Counted from the first letter of the stretch, positions 44,176-52,237 are shown. The stretch is DNA of 64,000 nt from Candidatus Electrothrix scaldis (GCA_033584155.1 CP138355.1:4925501-4989500); one strand, 5' to 3'. Numbers and translations: made by a program. Notes: generated by a model from the letters alone, not told the origin.

Positions 44176-45472
44176 GAGACCCCCTCCTCTCATGGTATGA
44201 TTGAGGACTCCAACCTTCATAGGCACTATCGAAACAGACATAGGCCTGATTCCGTTTAACCTTCATTTTTCGCTTATATTCTTTATTATTCGTGCTGTGC
44301 TCATTATAGAGGTATTTACTAATCAGCTGAGTTGCCGTAACGGCATGCTCTGCAACATCATCGAATGAGTGGCCAACAGCAGCGCAGACAGTGAGGATAC
44401 AACCCGAAGCCTGTCGAACTAAGTGGTCAACATTGACATGATTAACAGGAAGGCCCCTTTCCAACTTCTGAACAGGCGCAGCGTTAAAGCGAACAGAACG
44501 GATATATTCCCAAAGAAAAGCCGTCTTAAAACGCTGATGGTTTTTATTTTTGCGGTCCTTAATCTCTAAAGGACGAGAAGTAAAACGGGACCATTCCCCG
44601 GTACAATATTCCCAAATGGCATTGAGATCTTCCTGAAGCTGATAAACCGTATTAATATTGGATTCCTTGAAGTAATCACGGCGAAGTTGAAATTCAATCC
44701 GAGTGACATGCTCAGGAGGAAGGCCGCCAAGATGAGCAGACCAAAGATCTTGAAAAGCTATTTCCTTAGATGAACCTGGTTTAAGCTCTCCGGTCTTATC
44801 ATAAGCCCGCATCATTACCTTTCCCTTGCCAGATGAAAAATAATTAGGCTCAAAATTCTCAAAGCAAAGCTTGCTCTTCGTGGCCCGGCAAATCCAACGA
44901 TTAATATCAAAAAGCCCTGTTTGGGAAAAATCAACATGGAGCAAATCAACAGTGAGGTGAGACTCCATAATCTTCTGTTGACTAATAGAAGCGCCACGTT
45001 CAACAAGCCAATGCATTACACGGTCAACGAGATCAAAAGCACCAGGAACCCAGCAAGAAACCGAACCAATTTCAAGACGGCAATTAGGATGCTGCGCATC
45101 AACCTTATGATTACTGAACATCAAGGTAATATCGCCACATTTCAAAACAAAAGGGTGATTCCCGGCACCGCGACGCTGAACGTTAAAAGTAAAATCTTCC
45201 CCAAAATCAATTGAAGAAAACATCCCCTGACCATCGGTCAAATCATCACTCGAAAAAGAATCTTTGATAGCCTTGATGGAATCAAGGAAGAGGCGGCTTT
45301 TCCAATCCAGCCAAAAAGACACCTTCAAAAAGTCCAGGCCCGCGAGATAAAGGGGCGAACCGACTACTTGAGAGGGGCATGGTATTCGGCCTGCCCCTCC
45401 ATCTAAGTTACTAAAATTTCGTACATTTAAACCAAAGTCAAAAGAGGACCTGTCTTGTAGAGAAGTAGTCAT
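44159..45472 (-). CDS. Replication initiation protein of prophage 1 (rolling-circle type)
   Basis: A 437-residue protein like the replication factors of inoviruses and related plasmids (Rep_trans/gene II type). Conserved parts are LDFLKVSFWLDW, RLEIGSVSCWVPGA, VMMRAYDKTGEL and VTRIEFQLRR, the last being a hallmark. It would nick the phage double-strand origin. ATG 45472 follows GAGGTG. The homologue in prophage 2 has the same blocks, but the two proteins are diverged, in line with different origins. Confidence 0.82.
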   Translation of the reverse strand: MTTSLQDRSSFDFGLNVRNFSNLDGGAGRIPCPSQVVGSPLYLAGLDFLKVSFWLDWKSRLFLDSIKAIKDSFSSDDLTDGQGMFSSIDFGEDFTFNVQRRGAGNHPFVLKCGDITLMFSNHKVDAQHPNCRLEIGSVSCWVPGAFDLVDRVMHWLVERGASISQQKIMESHLTVDLLHVDFSQTGLFDINRWICRATKSKLCFENFEPNYFSSGKGKVMMRAYDKTGELKPGSSKEIAFQDLWSAHLGGLPPEHVTRIEFQLRRDYFKESNINTVYQLQEDLNAIWEYCTGEWSRFTSRPLEIKDRKNKNHQRFKTAFLWEYIRSVRFNAAPVQKLERGLPVNHVNVDHLVRQASGCILTVCAAVGHSFDDVAEHAVTATQLISKYLYNEHSTNNKEYKRKMKVKRNQAYVCFDSAYEGWSPQSYHERRGSHVTST

Positions 45473-45481
45473 AAGAACACC

Positions 45482-45673
45482 TCAACAATAATGGGTACGG
45501 ACAAGTTGACGAACAGAAGAAGTATGTTCCTGTTTCAGTTTCTTACCGTGCTGATAAAAAGACGTTGCACGAAAACGGGCCAGAGACTGAAGCTCTGCAT
45601 GAATGGCCTCAATCTGTTTACAACGAAAATAAGAATCAATAACACGAATAATAGGAAGATCTACAAAACGCAT
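45482..45673 (-). CDS. Small basic protein between zot and rep
   Basis: A 63-residue basic protein, start ATG 45673 with GAGGTG seven bases before. It contains IEAIHAELQSLARFRATSFYQ and a basic C-terminus with KKLKQEH. No domain is recognised. It is tightly placed between zot (which ends 11 bp upstream) and rep, so co-transcribed. A regulatory or DNA-binding role is a guess. Confidence 0.55.
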   Translation of the reverse strand: MRFVDLPIIRVIDSYFRCKQIEAIHAELQSLARFRATSFYQHGKKLKQEHTSSVRQLVRTHYC

Positions 45674-45683
45674 AGTGAACACC

Positions 45684-46742
45684 TCAATGTGAAAAGTCTA
45701 CGGGTATAGCTCGAGAACTATCCTCGAAAGCAGGTAAGGCATAAGAAGGAATAACAGCAAAATAGTTGTAGCCCTTACGTACAACCTTATACGGAAAAAC
45801 GTTGCGGGGAATCCACGACATACCCAAAAGAAATGACATACCGGCCTTTGAGTACATCATATCGAGCCGGTACATATAAAAATCAGTAGAGTGCTTAGAT
45901 TTCTTATTAAAAAGACTCTCTGCACTTGATGAAACGGGACTGGAAGAAACTGGAGCAGAAGAAGAAGCAGAAGAAGAAGCTACTTTTTCAGCCTCAGGAA
46001 CAGAAGATGAGACCTCAGTAGAAGCACTAGACTTTTGTTCATCAGTACCCATAAATTGTTTCCAATAATTATAGGAACTGCGAAAACCAAAAAACATGAG
46101 AACAACAGCGACAAGAAGAGCTAACATATAGCGCCGCATAATAGGATTTTTGATTTTTACAGACTCATCTTTCTTGGAACTTTGATAAAGATTACCAATA
46201 GATTTACTATAAAAAAGGCGATGAGTTTCAAGCTCAACACCACCAAACGTACGGGAAACATAGGTCATTTCACGACCAGTAACACTCAGTGTACGAGGCT
46301 GTGCTGAAATAATGCACTCAGCAAGGCAAGCAACCTCAGAAGTGACCTTTTTATAACTCTGGGTAACAAACCAAATATCGTGGCCCTCATGACGAGACCA
46401 CTCAAAATACAAAAGCGTCTCATGCGTCAGCTTACAATATCTAGGCCTGAACCATTGCTGCGCTTCATCAAGAATATAGATAAGGTGGGCATCGCCTGAG
46501 AAAATAGCCTGATACTCTTTCGTGAAAAAAACCTCAAGACCACCAGCCTTTTTCAGACATGCATTAAAATCCTCGTGAGGAAGCTTGAGGCCTTCAATAT
46601 TTGTAATAATCCTTATCTTCTTTTCAGGATCAAGAATCCAAAGATCATCACTGATTTTTTTACAGTAATTGGTTGCCAGCCAATTAACAGAGTAATAGGT
46701 CTTACCAGCACCCAAAACACCATCAACAATACGTATTGCCAT
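45684..46742 (-). CDS. zot: Zot-type assembly ATPase (pI-like) of prophage 1
   Basis: A 352-residue member of the Zot/pI family, the inner-membrane ATPase that extrudes filamentous phage. Walker A is GVLGAGKTY at residues 8-16; a Walker B-like LIYILDEAQQWF follows near 100. One membrane helix (ALLVAVVLMFFGF) lies near 215, with a Ser-rich periplasmic linker. ATG 46742 has AGGAGG eight bases before it. Position between DUF2523 and rep is typical. Confidence 0.93.
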   Translation of the reverse strand: MAIRIVDGVLGAGKTYYSVNWLATNYCKKISDDLWILDPEKKIRIITNIEGLKLPHEDFNACLKKAGGLEVFFTKEYQAIFSGDAHLIYILDEAQQWFRPRYCKLTHETLLYFEWSRHEGHDIWFVTQSYKKVTSEVACLAECIISAQPRTLSVTGREMTYVSRTFGGVELETHRLFYSKSIGNLYQSSKKDESVKIKNPIMRRYMLALLVAVVLMFFGFRSSYNYWKQFMGTDEQKSSASTEVSSSVPEAEKVASSSASSSAPVSSSPVSSSAESLFNKKSKHSTDFYMYRLDMMYSKAGMSFLLGMSWIPRNVFPYKVVRKGYNYFAVIPSYALPAFEDSSRAIPVDFSH

Positions 46743-46824
46743 ATTTACCTCCTATGAGCCATGCGGCTGCCTCTTCCTCGCTGCGGTGCAGTCGCTCCTC
46801 GCTCGTCATCGATTGCCTTAGGCT

Positions 46825-47181
46825 CTACCGGAAAAAAGGTAGTACACGAAAAGTTAAACGAGTAATAAAACCAGCAACAAGAACATCAACAACACTATCG
46901 ATCTTGAAAGCAAGCAAAATCCAGGCGGCAAGGCCAGTGATTTGGGGCATGGTGTAACCAGTAATGGCCGAAAGGTCATAAGAACTCATCTGGGCGACAC
47001 CAACGTCATAAATCCATTGATAGAACTTACCAAGAAGAAGAGGTAAATATTTAAGAAAGAGAAAAAAAAGCGTACCTTTAAGAACAAGGAACATACCTAC
47101 CCTTGTACTAACAATTTTCTTAATCCAATTCCAGACAACGCCAAGGACAGGAGCAAAATTTATAATAGAATCAAGAATCAT
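46825..47181 (-). CDS. DUF2523-type minor coat protein (pVI-like)
   Basis: A 118-residue hydrophobic protein with three membrane segments (MFLVLKGTLFFLFLKYLPLLLG and GLAAWILLAFKIDSVVDVLVAG). Such DUF2523 proteins sit between the adsorption protein and Zot in many inoviruses and are taken as pVI equivalents, which cap the virion end. It overlaps the adsorption gene by four bases. An 80-bp gap to zot has no ORF on this strand. Confidence 0.82.
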   Translation of the reverse strand: MILDSIINFAPVLGVVWNWIKKIVSTRVGMFLVLKGTLFFLFLKYLPLLLGKFYQWIYDVGVAQMSSYDLSAITGYTMPQITGLAAWILLAFKIDSVVDVLVAGFITRLTFRVLPFFR

Positions 47182-48932
47182 GACTTAAACACCAAAGCAT
47201 AGAAATTCCAGAAAGCAGCAAGACCTATGAGCAAATTACCAATCATATTAAAATAAATTTCATACTCACAGAGGCTGAAAGTATCCTGATAATCAATAGT
47301 AAAAAGAGAAGAACTGTAATAAAAAGAAACGTCAAAAGTACAGACAGAAGAAGTAAAGGAAGGCTTCAAAGCATCCAAAGAAGTTTCCAAGGTTGAAATA
47401 TAACCAGGGGTTTCTGTGGAAGGAGTAAAGGTACCAAAAGAAGTATTCAAATCTTCAGCTGTAGGAAGATCATCATCAGTTGGAGATGAACCATAACCAG
47501 TAGCCTCTGAATCGATTGAATAATCAGAATCACCTACAGAGGTACCAACAGTGCCATAAAGTTTTTTACTATTATCAGCCACTGTTTTTGTGTTTTTCTT
47601 GATTTGGTCAAGATCCTCTTCCATCTCTTTTTGAACAGCTAACTGATCATTAGAAACTTGCAACTGATCATCTGAGTTATGTTTAATACCCTCTAACCAA
47701 CCATTAGCTTCTCGGCCTTGTTCGACAAGAATATCAGTATTTTCCTTTATACTTTCTAACCAACCATTACCATCTTCGGGATCTGAGGGATCATCAGAAG
47801 GAGGATTATCAGCAGGATCGTTAGGGTCTCGGGGATCATCAGGTTCAGGATCAGGATTCACACCCGAACAGTCACAATCTATAGAAATAGCACAGCCTTC
47901 TGAATCAGAAGCACAAGAAAAATTACATTCAGAAGAGCACCTAGATTGATAATCACCACAAGATGGACAGGATTCATCATCAGGTTCACCTGGATCGTCA
48001 TCATCAGGATCGTTATTATTACTATCACCAGGTGGGTCTGTATCATCAGGAGGAGGAACTTTACACTCACAGCCGGAATAATCGACACCGGTCAAATTAC
48101 CTTCAGAATCACGCTGATCAGAACAAGTTGCATCCTTAATATTATTCCCCCCCTGACACTCTTCAACGCAATCCCCGATTAAATCATCACAATCTTTGCA
48201 AGTATATGTACAATTATCGTAATTAAAATAATATCCCTGAGGACAAGCAGCCTTTGCCTGGTCTACTTCAGCAGGACATTCGCAAGAATATTCACAGGTA
48301 TTAGAATCAATAAGTTGAGGATTCTCACACTGCTGTTTAGCTGCTTGATATTCGTCCTCACAATCTCCTTGGTCACAATGATATTTACAATTATCCACAT
48401 CATCCCAAACAACCTGCTCTAAACTTCCACACTCAGCAGCGGCCTGGTCAGCGCAAGGGTCGGAATCAGAAGAAGAGCAAGTGTCAAAATTATAAGGTAA
48501 TTCGCCGTTGTAATCTGGACACTTACAATGATATTGACAAGAATCTTTATCATCCCAAACTAGATTTGAAGGAGAACCACAAAGATCAGAAGCCGTAGAC
48601 AAATCACAGCAAGAACAAGTTATAGTACCGAAATGATCACAGTAAGACTCAGTACAAATAGAATCATCATCATATCGTATAGCCGGAGGATTATTATCTA
48701 CAATTGTATAAGATACAGAAATACCACAAAGATCCTGATCAGCACAAAAGGCATCAGCAACACCAGTTCCACAGCCAGTAATATTGGAAAAACACCAATC
48801 AATAGGAGTACCACCTTTAACGGCATTAAAATCCTTGTCAACAAACTGAACAGTGTCAGCAAACGCCCGATCCCCAAGGGGGATAAAAAAAAAGTAAAAA
48901 GAAGTAAATAAAAAGAAAGAAAAACGATACAT
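47178..48932 (-). CDS. Cysteine-rich adsorption protein (pIII/TspB-like)
   Basis: About 584 residues. ATG 48932 gives a signal peptide (MYRFSFFLFTSFYFFF... ending AFA). Residues about 30-300 are packed with cysteines in repeated modules, such as VWDDKDSCQYHCKCP and VWDDVDNCKYHCDQG. Then come Asp/Pro/Glu-rich spacers (DPDDDDPGEPDDE), two NGWLE repeats, and a C-terminal anchor (MIGNLLIGLAAFWNFYALVF). This is the layout of a filamentous-phage host-binding tip protein. The Cys modules differ from known TspB repeats. Confidence 0.8.
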   Translation of the reverse strand: MYRFSFFLFTSFYFFFIPLGDRAFADTVQFVDKDFNAVKGGTPIDWCFSNITGCGTGVADAFCADQDLCGISVSYTIVDNNPPAIRYDDDSICTESYCDHFGTITCSCCDLSTASDLCGSPSNLVWDDKDSCQYHCKCPDYNGELPYNFDTCSSSDSDPCADQAAAECGSLEQVVWDDVDNCKYHCDQGDCEDEYQAAKQQCENPQLIDSNTCEYSCECPAEVDQAKAACPQGYYFNYDNCTYTCKDCDDLIGDCVEECQGGNNIKDATCSDQRDSEGNLTGVDYSGCECKVPPPDDTDPPGDSNNNDPDDDDPGEPDDESCPSCGDYQSRCSSECNFSCASDSEGCAISIDCDCSGVNPDPEPDDPRDPNDPADNPPSDDPSDPEDGNGWLESIKENTDILVEQGREANGWLEGIKHNSDDQLQVSNDQLAVQKEMEEDLDQIKKNTKTVADNSKKLYGTVGTSVGDSDYSIDSEATGYGSSPTDDDLPTAEDLNTSFGTFTPSTETPGYISTLETSLDALKPSFTSSVCTFDVSFYYSSSLFTIDYQDTFSLCEYEIYFNMIGNLLIGLAAFWNFYALVFKS

Positions 48933-48936
48933 AACA

Positions 48937-49050
48937 TCACCGTAAAGTTTTGCGGAGATAAGCACGAATCTTATAATATGTCAGAATGATGAGACGTAAG
49001 AGTATAGGCTCAGTGATATAATCAAGAAGCCAAGCTGTTTTGATAATCAT
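48937..49050 (-). CDS. 37-residue basic protein, pVII/pIX-like
   Basis: ATG 49050 overlaps the stop of the 47-residue frame (ATGA), and the frame ends just before the adsorption gene. The peptide IIKTAWLLDYITEPILLRL... has one amphipathic helix and a basic end (YLRKTLR). Ff phages encode two tiny minor coat proteins (pVII and pIX) in this region; position and size suggest the same role. Confidence 0.5.
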   Translation of the reverse strand: MIIKTAWLLDYITEPILLRLIILTYYKIRAYLRKTLR

Positions 49051-49190
49051 TTCAAACGCCCTGCTTTTCGTATGTAGTTAAGGATGTATGTAAGAAGCTG
49101 GGTTTTAAACTCGAACATAAGGCGAGCTGTAAGCAGGACAGTAACAAGGGCAAGGCTCAAATGGATGGGGTCACCGTTAAGATCATACAT
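49047..49190 (-). CDS. 47-residue hydrophobic protein, pVII/pIX-like
   Basis: ATG 49190 opens a frame starting MYDLNGDPIHLSLALVTVLL and ending in a basic stretch (YIRKAGRLK). One membrane helix, acidic N-terminus and basic C-terminus match minor coat proteins of filamentous phages. It is translationally coupled to the 37-residue ORF. The ribosome site (GGTGA) is weak. Confidence 0.5.
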   Translation of the reverse strand: MYDLNGDPIHLSLALVTVLLTARLMFEFKTQLLTYILNYIRKAGRLK

Positions 49191-49215
49191 AATATGTCAC
49201 CAAGCAAAGAAAGGG

Positions 49216-49246
49216 TCCCTCCCCTCACCCGGGAAGAAAGGAGGGA
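49216..49246 (-). terminator. Stem-loop after the major coat gene
   Basis: TCCCTCC (plus strand 49216-49222) pairs with GGAGGGA (49240-49246), loop 17 bases; on the minus strand CCCTTTCTTTG follows. Filamentous phages carry a terminator right after gene VIII that sets the high coat level, and this hairpin is in that position. Confidence 0.6.
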
Positions 49247-49266
49247 GATAGAGGCCTCAAACAGGA

Positions 49267-49533
49267 TCAGCCACGGCCAGCGCGGTACACGTAACCGATA
49301 ACCAACGCAGCCACAACAATAGCAATGGCAACACTAATATTTGCAGTGGCCATGGAACTAACAGCTCCAACCAAATCAGCAAATGCAGCGGTAACGGCAT
49401 CAACCATAGCCTGAGCTTCAGGACTCAAAGCGGCCTGAGACTGCGTAGCGCCAAGGACAACCAGGGCACCCGCTCCGATGATGGGAGCTTTCTTCTTGGC
49501 AACAAATTGTTTAATTTTGGGATAAATCTTCAC
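49267..49533 (-). CDS. Major coat protein (pVIII-like)
   Basis: An 88-residue preprotein. The signal peptide has a basic start (KQFVAKKKAP), a hydrophobic core and a cleavage site after QSQA. The mature part, about 52 residues, has an acidic amphipathic helix (LSPEAQAMVDAVTAAFADL), a membrane helix (ISVAIAIVVAALVIGYVY) and a basic C-terminus (RAGRG) that contacts DNA. This is a classic pVIII build. GGAGAATATT precedes the ATG. Confidence 0.93.
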   Translation of the reverse strand: MKIYPKIKQFVAKKKAPIIGAGALVVLGATQSQAALSPEAQAMVDAVTAAFADLVGAVSSMATANISVAIAIVVAALVIGYVYRAGRG

Positions 49534-49587
49534 AATATTCTCCGTAAAAAAGAATTATGGGGTTAAAAAGGGAAACTCAAAAAAGAA

Positions 49588-49758
49588 TCAAACTTCCCAG
49601 GGCTTACGCCGAAAAATAGAGCCTGAGCTCTGTTTCATGCTGGACTTACGCCTTGATGTTCTGGAACTAACACCGGTAGATTTACGACCTTTGGAACCGG
49701 ATTTACGACCAGGACCAAACACGGAAAGGCTAAAGCCCTTAAAACGATACGTTTTCAT
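49588..49758 (-). CDS. 56-residue Ser/Arg/Lys-rich protein, MKTYRF family copy 1
   Basis: ATG 49758, with AGGTGAAT upstream, gives a 56-residue protein starting MKTYRFKGFSLSVFGPG and continuing with dense Arg, Lys and Ser. It is clearly a paralogue of the next upstream gene (MKTYRFRTFSLTLFG start). The high charge suggests nucleic-acid binding, for example DNA compaction in the virion, but no homologue is known to me. Confidence 0.6.
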   Translation of the reverse strand: MKTYRFKGFSLSVFGPGRKSGSKGRKSTGVSSRTSRRKSSMKQSSGSIFRRKPWEV

Positions 49759-49764
49759 AGAGAT

Positions 49765-50001
49765 TCACCTTTTTTTCTTAGAATTACCTTTATGATTGAA
49801 AGTCCAAGAATCATGTTTAGGTTTAGGACCATAAAGCCGTTTCATCTCGAATATGCCCGCCTTGGTAAGGGTAGGCTCAGATAGAACACCAGAATATAGA
49901 GACTGTGAACCAGTTCGAGATCTGGTTTTAGAACGAGATCTAGACCGAGATTTAGAACCGAACAAAGTAAGACTAAAAGTCCGAAAACGATAAGTTTTCA
50001 T
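49765..50001 (-). CDS. 78-residue basic protein, MKTYRF family copy 2
   Basis: ATG 50001, preceded by GCAGGAG, begins MKTYRFRTFSLTLFG, then an SR-rich stretch (SKSRSRSRSKTRSRT) and a longer C-terminus with MKRLYGPKPKHDSWTFNHKG. The shared N-terminus with the gene at 49588 marks a tandem duplication. The SR run resembles protamine-like peptides. The extended frame to 50058 has a weaker start. Confidence 0.6.
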   Translation of the reverse strand: MKTYRFRTFSLTLFGSKSRSRSRSKTRSRTGSQSLYSGVLSEPTLTKAGIFEMKRLYGPKPKHDSWTFNHKGNSKKKR

Positions 50002-50078
50002 GAAAAAAACTCCTGCATTAGGATTAAAGGAAAGAGACAAAAAACTACAACGGGCCATCGCGGATCATACGAACCTCC

Positions 50079-50147
50079 TTAAAGAAAAGCGTTGAGTGCT
50101 AAACCGACAGCAGCACCACAGCAAGCACCGATTAAAAGCCAAGTCAT
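50079..50147 (-). CDS. 22-residue membrane peptide
   Basis: ATG 50147 overlaps the stop of the GTG-started gene upstream (ATGA). It encodes MTWLLIGACCGAAVGLALNA plus two residues, a single Gly/Ala-rich helix. An AAGGAGG site for a following short frame lies just after its stop. Such a tiny peptide could be a minor coat or accessory membrane peptide; confidence rests on coupling and hydrophobicity only. Confidence 0.35.
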   Translation of the reverse strand: MTWLLIGACCGAAVGLALNAFL

Positions 50148-50392
50148 CTCACTGTCTCCATAACTGAACGAACTAAAAAGGCGACCCAGCCAAAAAAAGA
50201 GGTATAGGTAAAACCGGTATTAAATTGAATCGCATCAGCAGCAGCAACCCCACCAGATCCGTCTTCGGGAATCACAATAGTGCGAGCAATATCAAACGTA
50301 GTATCCGAGCCTATTGTGGCAGCCCATGAGGAGGTAGCCCAAAAACAGAGGATGAGAAAAACCGCGTATGATGCAAGTCGGGACCGGTTCAC
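50144..50392 (-). CDS. Secreted membrane protein, possible minor coat protein
   Basis: An 82-residue protein with GTG start (GAGGTG six bases before). It has a signal peptide (VFLILCFWATSSWA), an Asp/Gly-rich part and a C-terminal membrane helix (TSFFGWVAFLVRSVMETV). The build parallels a pVIII-type coat protein but is longer and less basic at the end. It overlaps the 22-residue ORF. Confidence 0.6.
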   Translation of the reverse strand: MNRSRLASYAVFLILCFWATSSWAATIGSDTTFDIARTIVIPEDGSGGVAAADAIQFNTGFTYTSFFGWVAFLVRSVMETVR

Positions 50393-50394
50393 GA

Positions 50395-50670
50395 TTACAC
50401 CTCGTCGAAGAAAATACCGTACTGCGTCTGCCGAACAGAAAGAGCGCAGGCATACTGAGTACCGATCTTGTCACGATACAAAGAAGGATCAGAACCTTCT
50501 TTAATACCAACACGCAAAGGTGAACTACCGGGAACAATCAAGACAAAGGAATAATAGTGTTTATTCCCGTCCTTACTTGTCGAGTGCTGAACCTCAGAAA
50601 TAAGACCTTTGACTTTAATTCCGCAGCCTTCAAGCAGATTGTTTTTTGAATTAGGGGCCGTATCAGACAT
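50395..50670 (-). CDS. Probable single-stranded DNA-binding protein (pV-like)
   Basis: A 91-residue beta-rich protein. The run GCGIKVKGLISEVQHSTSKDGNKHYYSFVLIVPG followed by LRVGIKEG and YACALSVRQTQYG has the strand pattern of OB-fold ssDNA-binding proteins that coat filamentous phage genomes. No exact family motif is seen. AAGGA precedes the ATG. Its position between the early genes and the coat genes agrees with a pV role. Confidence 0.55.
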   Translation of the reverse strand: MSDTAPNSKNNLLEGCGIKVKGLISEVQHSTSKDGNKHYYSFVLIVPGSSPLRVGIKEGSDPSLYRDKIGTQYACALSVRQTQYGIFFDEV

Positions 50671-50694
50671 ATTTTTTCCTTTTGAAAATGGTTA

Positions 50695-50988
50695 TTAAAA
50701 GAGACGAAGTTGGCCGCGTGCCTCCTTCATCGTTTGAGACTCGATAAAACGTTTCTTGCGGTAATACTCAGGGCCTTTCCTCTGCGATTCCTTATAACCG
50801 GAGCAAAGAACATCCATATCCCTGGTGTTGCTGTAGGAAAGAGATTCAGAAAACAAAGCAGTACCAGAAGTCAAAGAGCGGTTGATCCTGATTCGAAGGC
50901 GACATTTCCCACCTTTTACGCAGTTTTGGCATTTGTGACCGAAACGACGTACCGCATCACCGGAGAGCTTTGAAAATTTAATCCTCAT
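50695..50988 (-). CDS. Basic protein with cysteine pair
   Basis: A 97-residue, Arg/Lys-rich protein from ATG 50988 (GGAGG upstream). It has a HKCQNCVKGGKC motif near residues 18-29 that could bind zinc, and an RKGPEYYRKKRFIES helix. Unknown family. It overlaps the 47-residue gene upstream by 11 bp. A DNA-binding role is plausible. Confidence 0.55.
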   Translation of the reverse strand: MRIKFSKLSGDAVRRFGHKCQNCVKGGKCRLRIRINRSLTSGTALFSESLSYSNTRDMDVLCSGYKESQRKGPEYYRKKRFIESQTMKEARGQLRLF

Positions 50989-51121
50989 TGGAGGCCTCCG
51001 GGTCAAAAGTAAAGCCGTCGTCAAAGCCATCGTGAAAACCCCGTTTCCAGCCGAGCCGATAGCCGACTAAGAAAAAAAGAACGGAAGGAATAAAAACGGA
51101 AAGGAAAAAAAGAAGCTCCAT
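50978..51121 (-). CDS. 47-residue membrane protein
   Basis: ATG 51121, preceded by GGAG, begins MELLFFLSVFIPSVLFFLVG, one membrane helix, and continues with RLGWKRGFHDGFDDG and an acidic end. It starts two bases after the stop of the Cys-rich ORF upstream and overlaps the downstream gene, so it is part of the early operon. No family recognised. Confidence 0.5.
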   Translation of the reverse strand: MELLFFLSVFIPSVLFFLVGYRLGWKRGFHDGFDDGFTFDPEASNED

Positions 51122-51122
51122 A

Positions 51123-51506
51123 TCAAACTCCGGCAAAATCAAAGATAACAGCTTGACATTCCGGGCAAAAATCAGGGGCAAAGCAACAAACCTCATCAGG
51201 ACCACAGGAAGAAAAAACGGAGCTATTTTCTTGTTCCTGAGATGTTCCCTGTGTTAATGTGCGATTTTGCCCAATCGTCTGAAACGGAACACAAAGGCAA
51301 GGTGTTTCGTTATCATCTCCACACATAGCGGGAAACTTGTGGCAAAGACCATCTTGTTCCAAAATGGGAGAATGCGGTTTTGAGTGCGGACAAGGTATGT
51401 CGCAGGAATGGGCTAGCTCGCAGATGTACAAGGTGGTTAAGGTGTTAGGTTTAGTAATAATATCATCAAGAAAAGAAACTAATTGTTGACCGGAAGTTTT
51501 ACTCAT
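51123..51506 (-). CDS. Cysteine-rich hypothetical protein
   Basis: A 127-residue protein with twelve or more cysteines: LYICELAHSCDIPCPHSK, LCHKFPAMCG, TPCLCVPF and, near the end, SSCGPDEVCCFAPDFCPECQAV. The last pair resembles a zinc knuckle. No signal peptide is seen, so zinc binding in the cytoplasm is more likely than disulfides. Unknown family. Confidence 0.5.
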   Translation of the reverse strand: MSKTSGQQLVSFLDDIITKPNTLTTLYICELAHSCDIPCPHSKPHSPILEQDGLCHKFPAMCGDDNETPCLCVPFQTIGQNRTLTQGTSQEQENSSVFSSCGPDEVCCFAPDFCPECQAVIFDFAGV

Positions 51507-51515
51507 TGCTTAACC

Positions 51516-51728
51516 TCAAGGCTTAAAACGTAAGAACCAAGAAAGAATCCGACACTTCCAACAAAAAGGAGAAGGAACACCGTTAATATCTGGGATAGAA
51601 TCATGATATTCTTCATCCGATGGATAAGGATAACCGCAAAGGGATTTGTTACCTTTCTTCTGACAATGCCAAACCTCAGAGGAAAGCCCTTCTAAAGAAT
51701 CAGACTTTCGGAACCAATAATTTAGCAT
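51516..51728 (-). CDS. 70-residue hypothetical protein
   Basis: A small aromatic-rich protein beginning MLNYWFRKSDSLEGL, with a CQKKG and a CWKC cysteine pair near the end (PFCWKCRILSWFLRF). It overlaps the stop of the zinc-ribbon gene upstream by one base (TAATG), so the two are coupled. The cysteines may bind zinc. No family recognised. Confidence 0.45.
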   Translation of the reverse strand: MLNYWFRKSDSLEGLSSEVWHCQKKGNKSLCGYPYPSDEEYHDSIPDINGVPSPFCWKCRILSWFLRFKP

Positions 51729-52237
51729 TACTCACCCTCTGGTTGAGTTGAAAAAGCTTCCTGTGCAGCTTCTTCAGATAACCTTTCAAATTCTTGCCTA
51801 ACATAAGTCTTCACAGGGTCATAAAGACGATTAGTCGTGAAGACATAGACAACAAGAGGATACAAAAAGCTGAAAATGCCTAAAATTAAGAAGAATCCAG
51901 AAAAGGAAAAGTCAACATAGGCAAAAGCTGAAGAGAAAACAGAACCAAGAAAATAATAGAAATGGCCTGAACGAAATAACTTATTCAGAAATCCTCTCGA
52001 CGGCTGAGAGGAGGTAATCATTTCTATTTGGTCATCAGAGAAAAACCGCTCATTCCAACCACGAGCAAGTAAATCAAGGGAAGTAACACCGGGAGTAAAA
52101 GAACAACCACAAGGACAGCTAAGAGTTAAATAGCGATATTCTATGGTACCAATCAAATCGCTAGTGATAGGCTCGCCACATAAGGGGCAAGGTCTAAACG
52201 GAGTACTCGAAAAATCTTCTCTAATCTGAGCAATCAT
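51728..52237 (-). CDS. Zinc-ribbon membrane protein, Lar-like
   Basis: A 169-residue protein. Residues about 16-65 form a Lar-type zinc ribbon: CPLCGEPI, then LSCPCGCSF, then LLARGWNERF. Two membrane helices follow (FYYFLGSVFSSAFAYVDF and GFFLILGIFSFLYPLVVYVF). The last seven residues (STQPEGE) and the TGAGTAATG junction nearly repeat those of the lipoprotein gene upstream, so one end is a copy of the other. The ORF at 42346 has the same combination of ribbon and membrane helix. Confidence 0.65.
   Translation of the reverse strand: MIAQIREDFSSTPFRPCPLCGEPITSDLIGTIEYRYLTLSCPCGCSFTPGVTSLDLLARGWNERFFSDDQIEMITSSQPSRGFLNKLFRSGHFYYFLGSVFSSAFAYVDFSFSGFFLILGIFSFLYPLVVYVFTTNRLYDPVKTYVRQEFERLSEEAAQEAFSTQPEGE

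Noticed and set aside
46736-46957. 73-residue plus-strand frame
   Set aside because: Antisense to the end of the DUF2523 gene and to the zot leader; low-complexity start and no domain.
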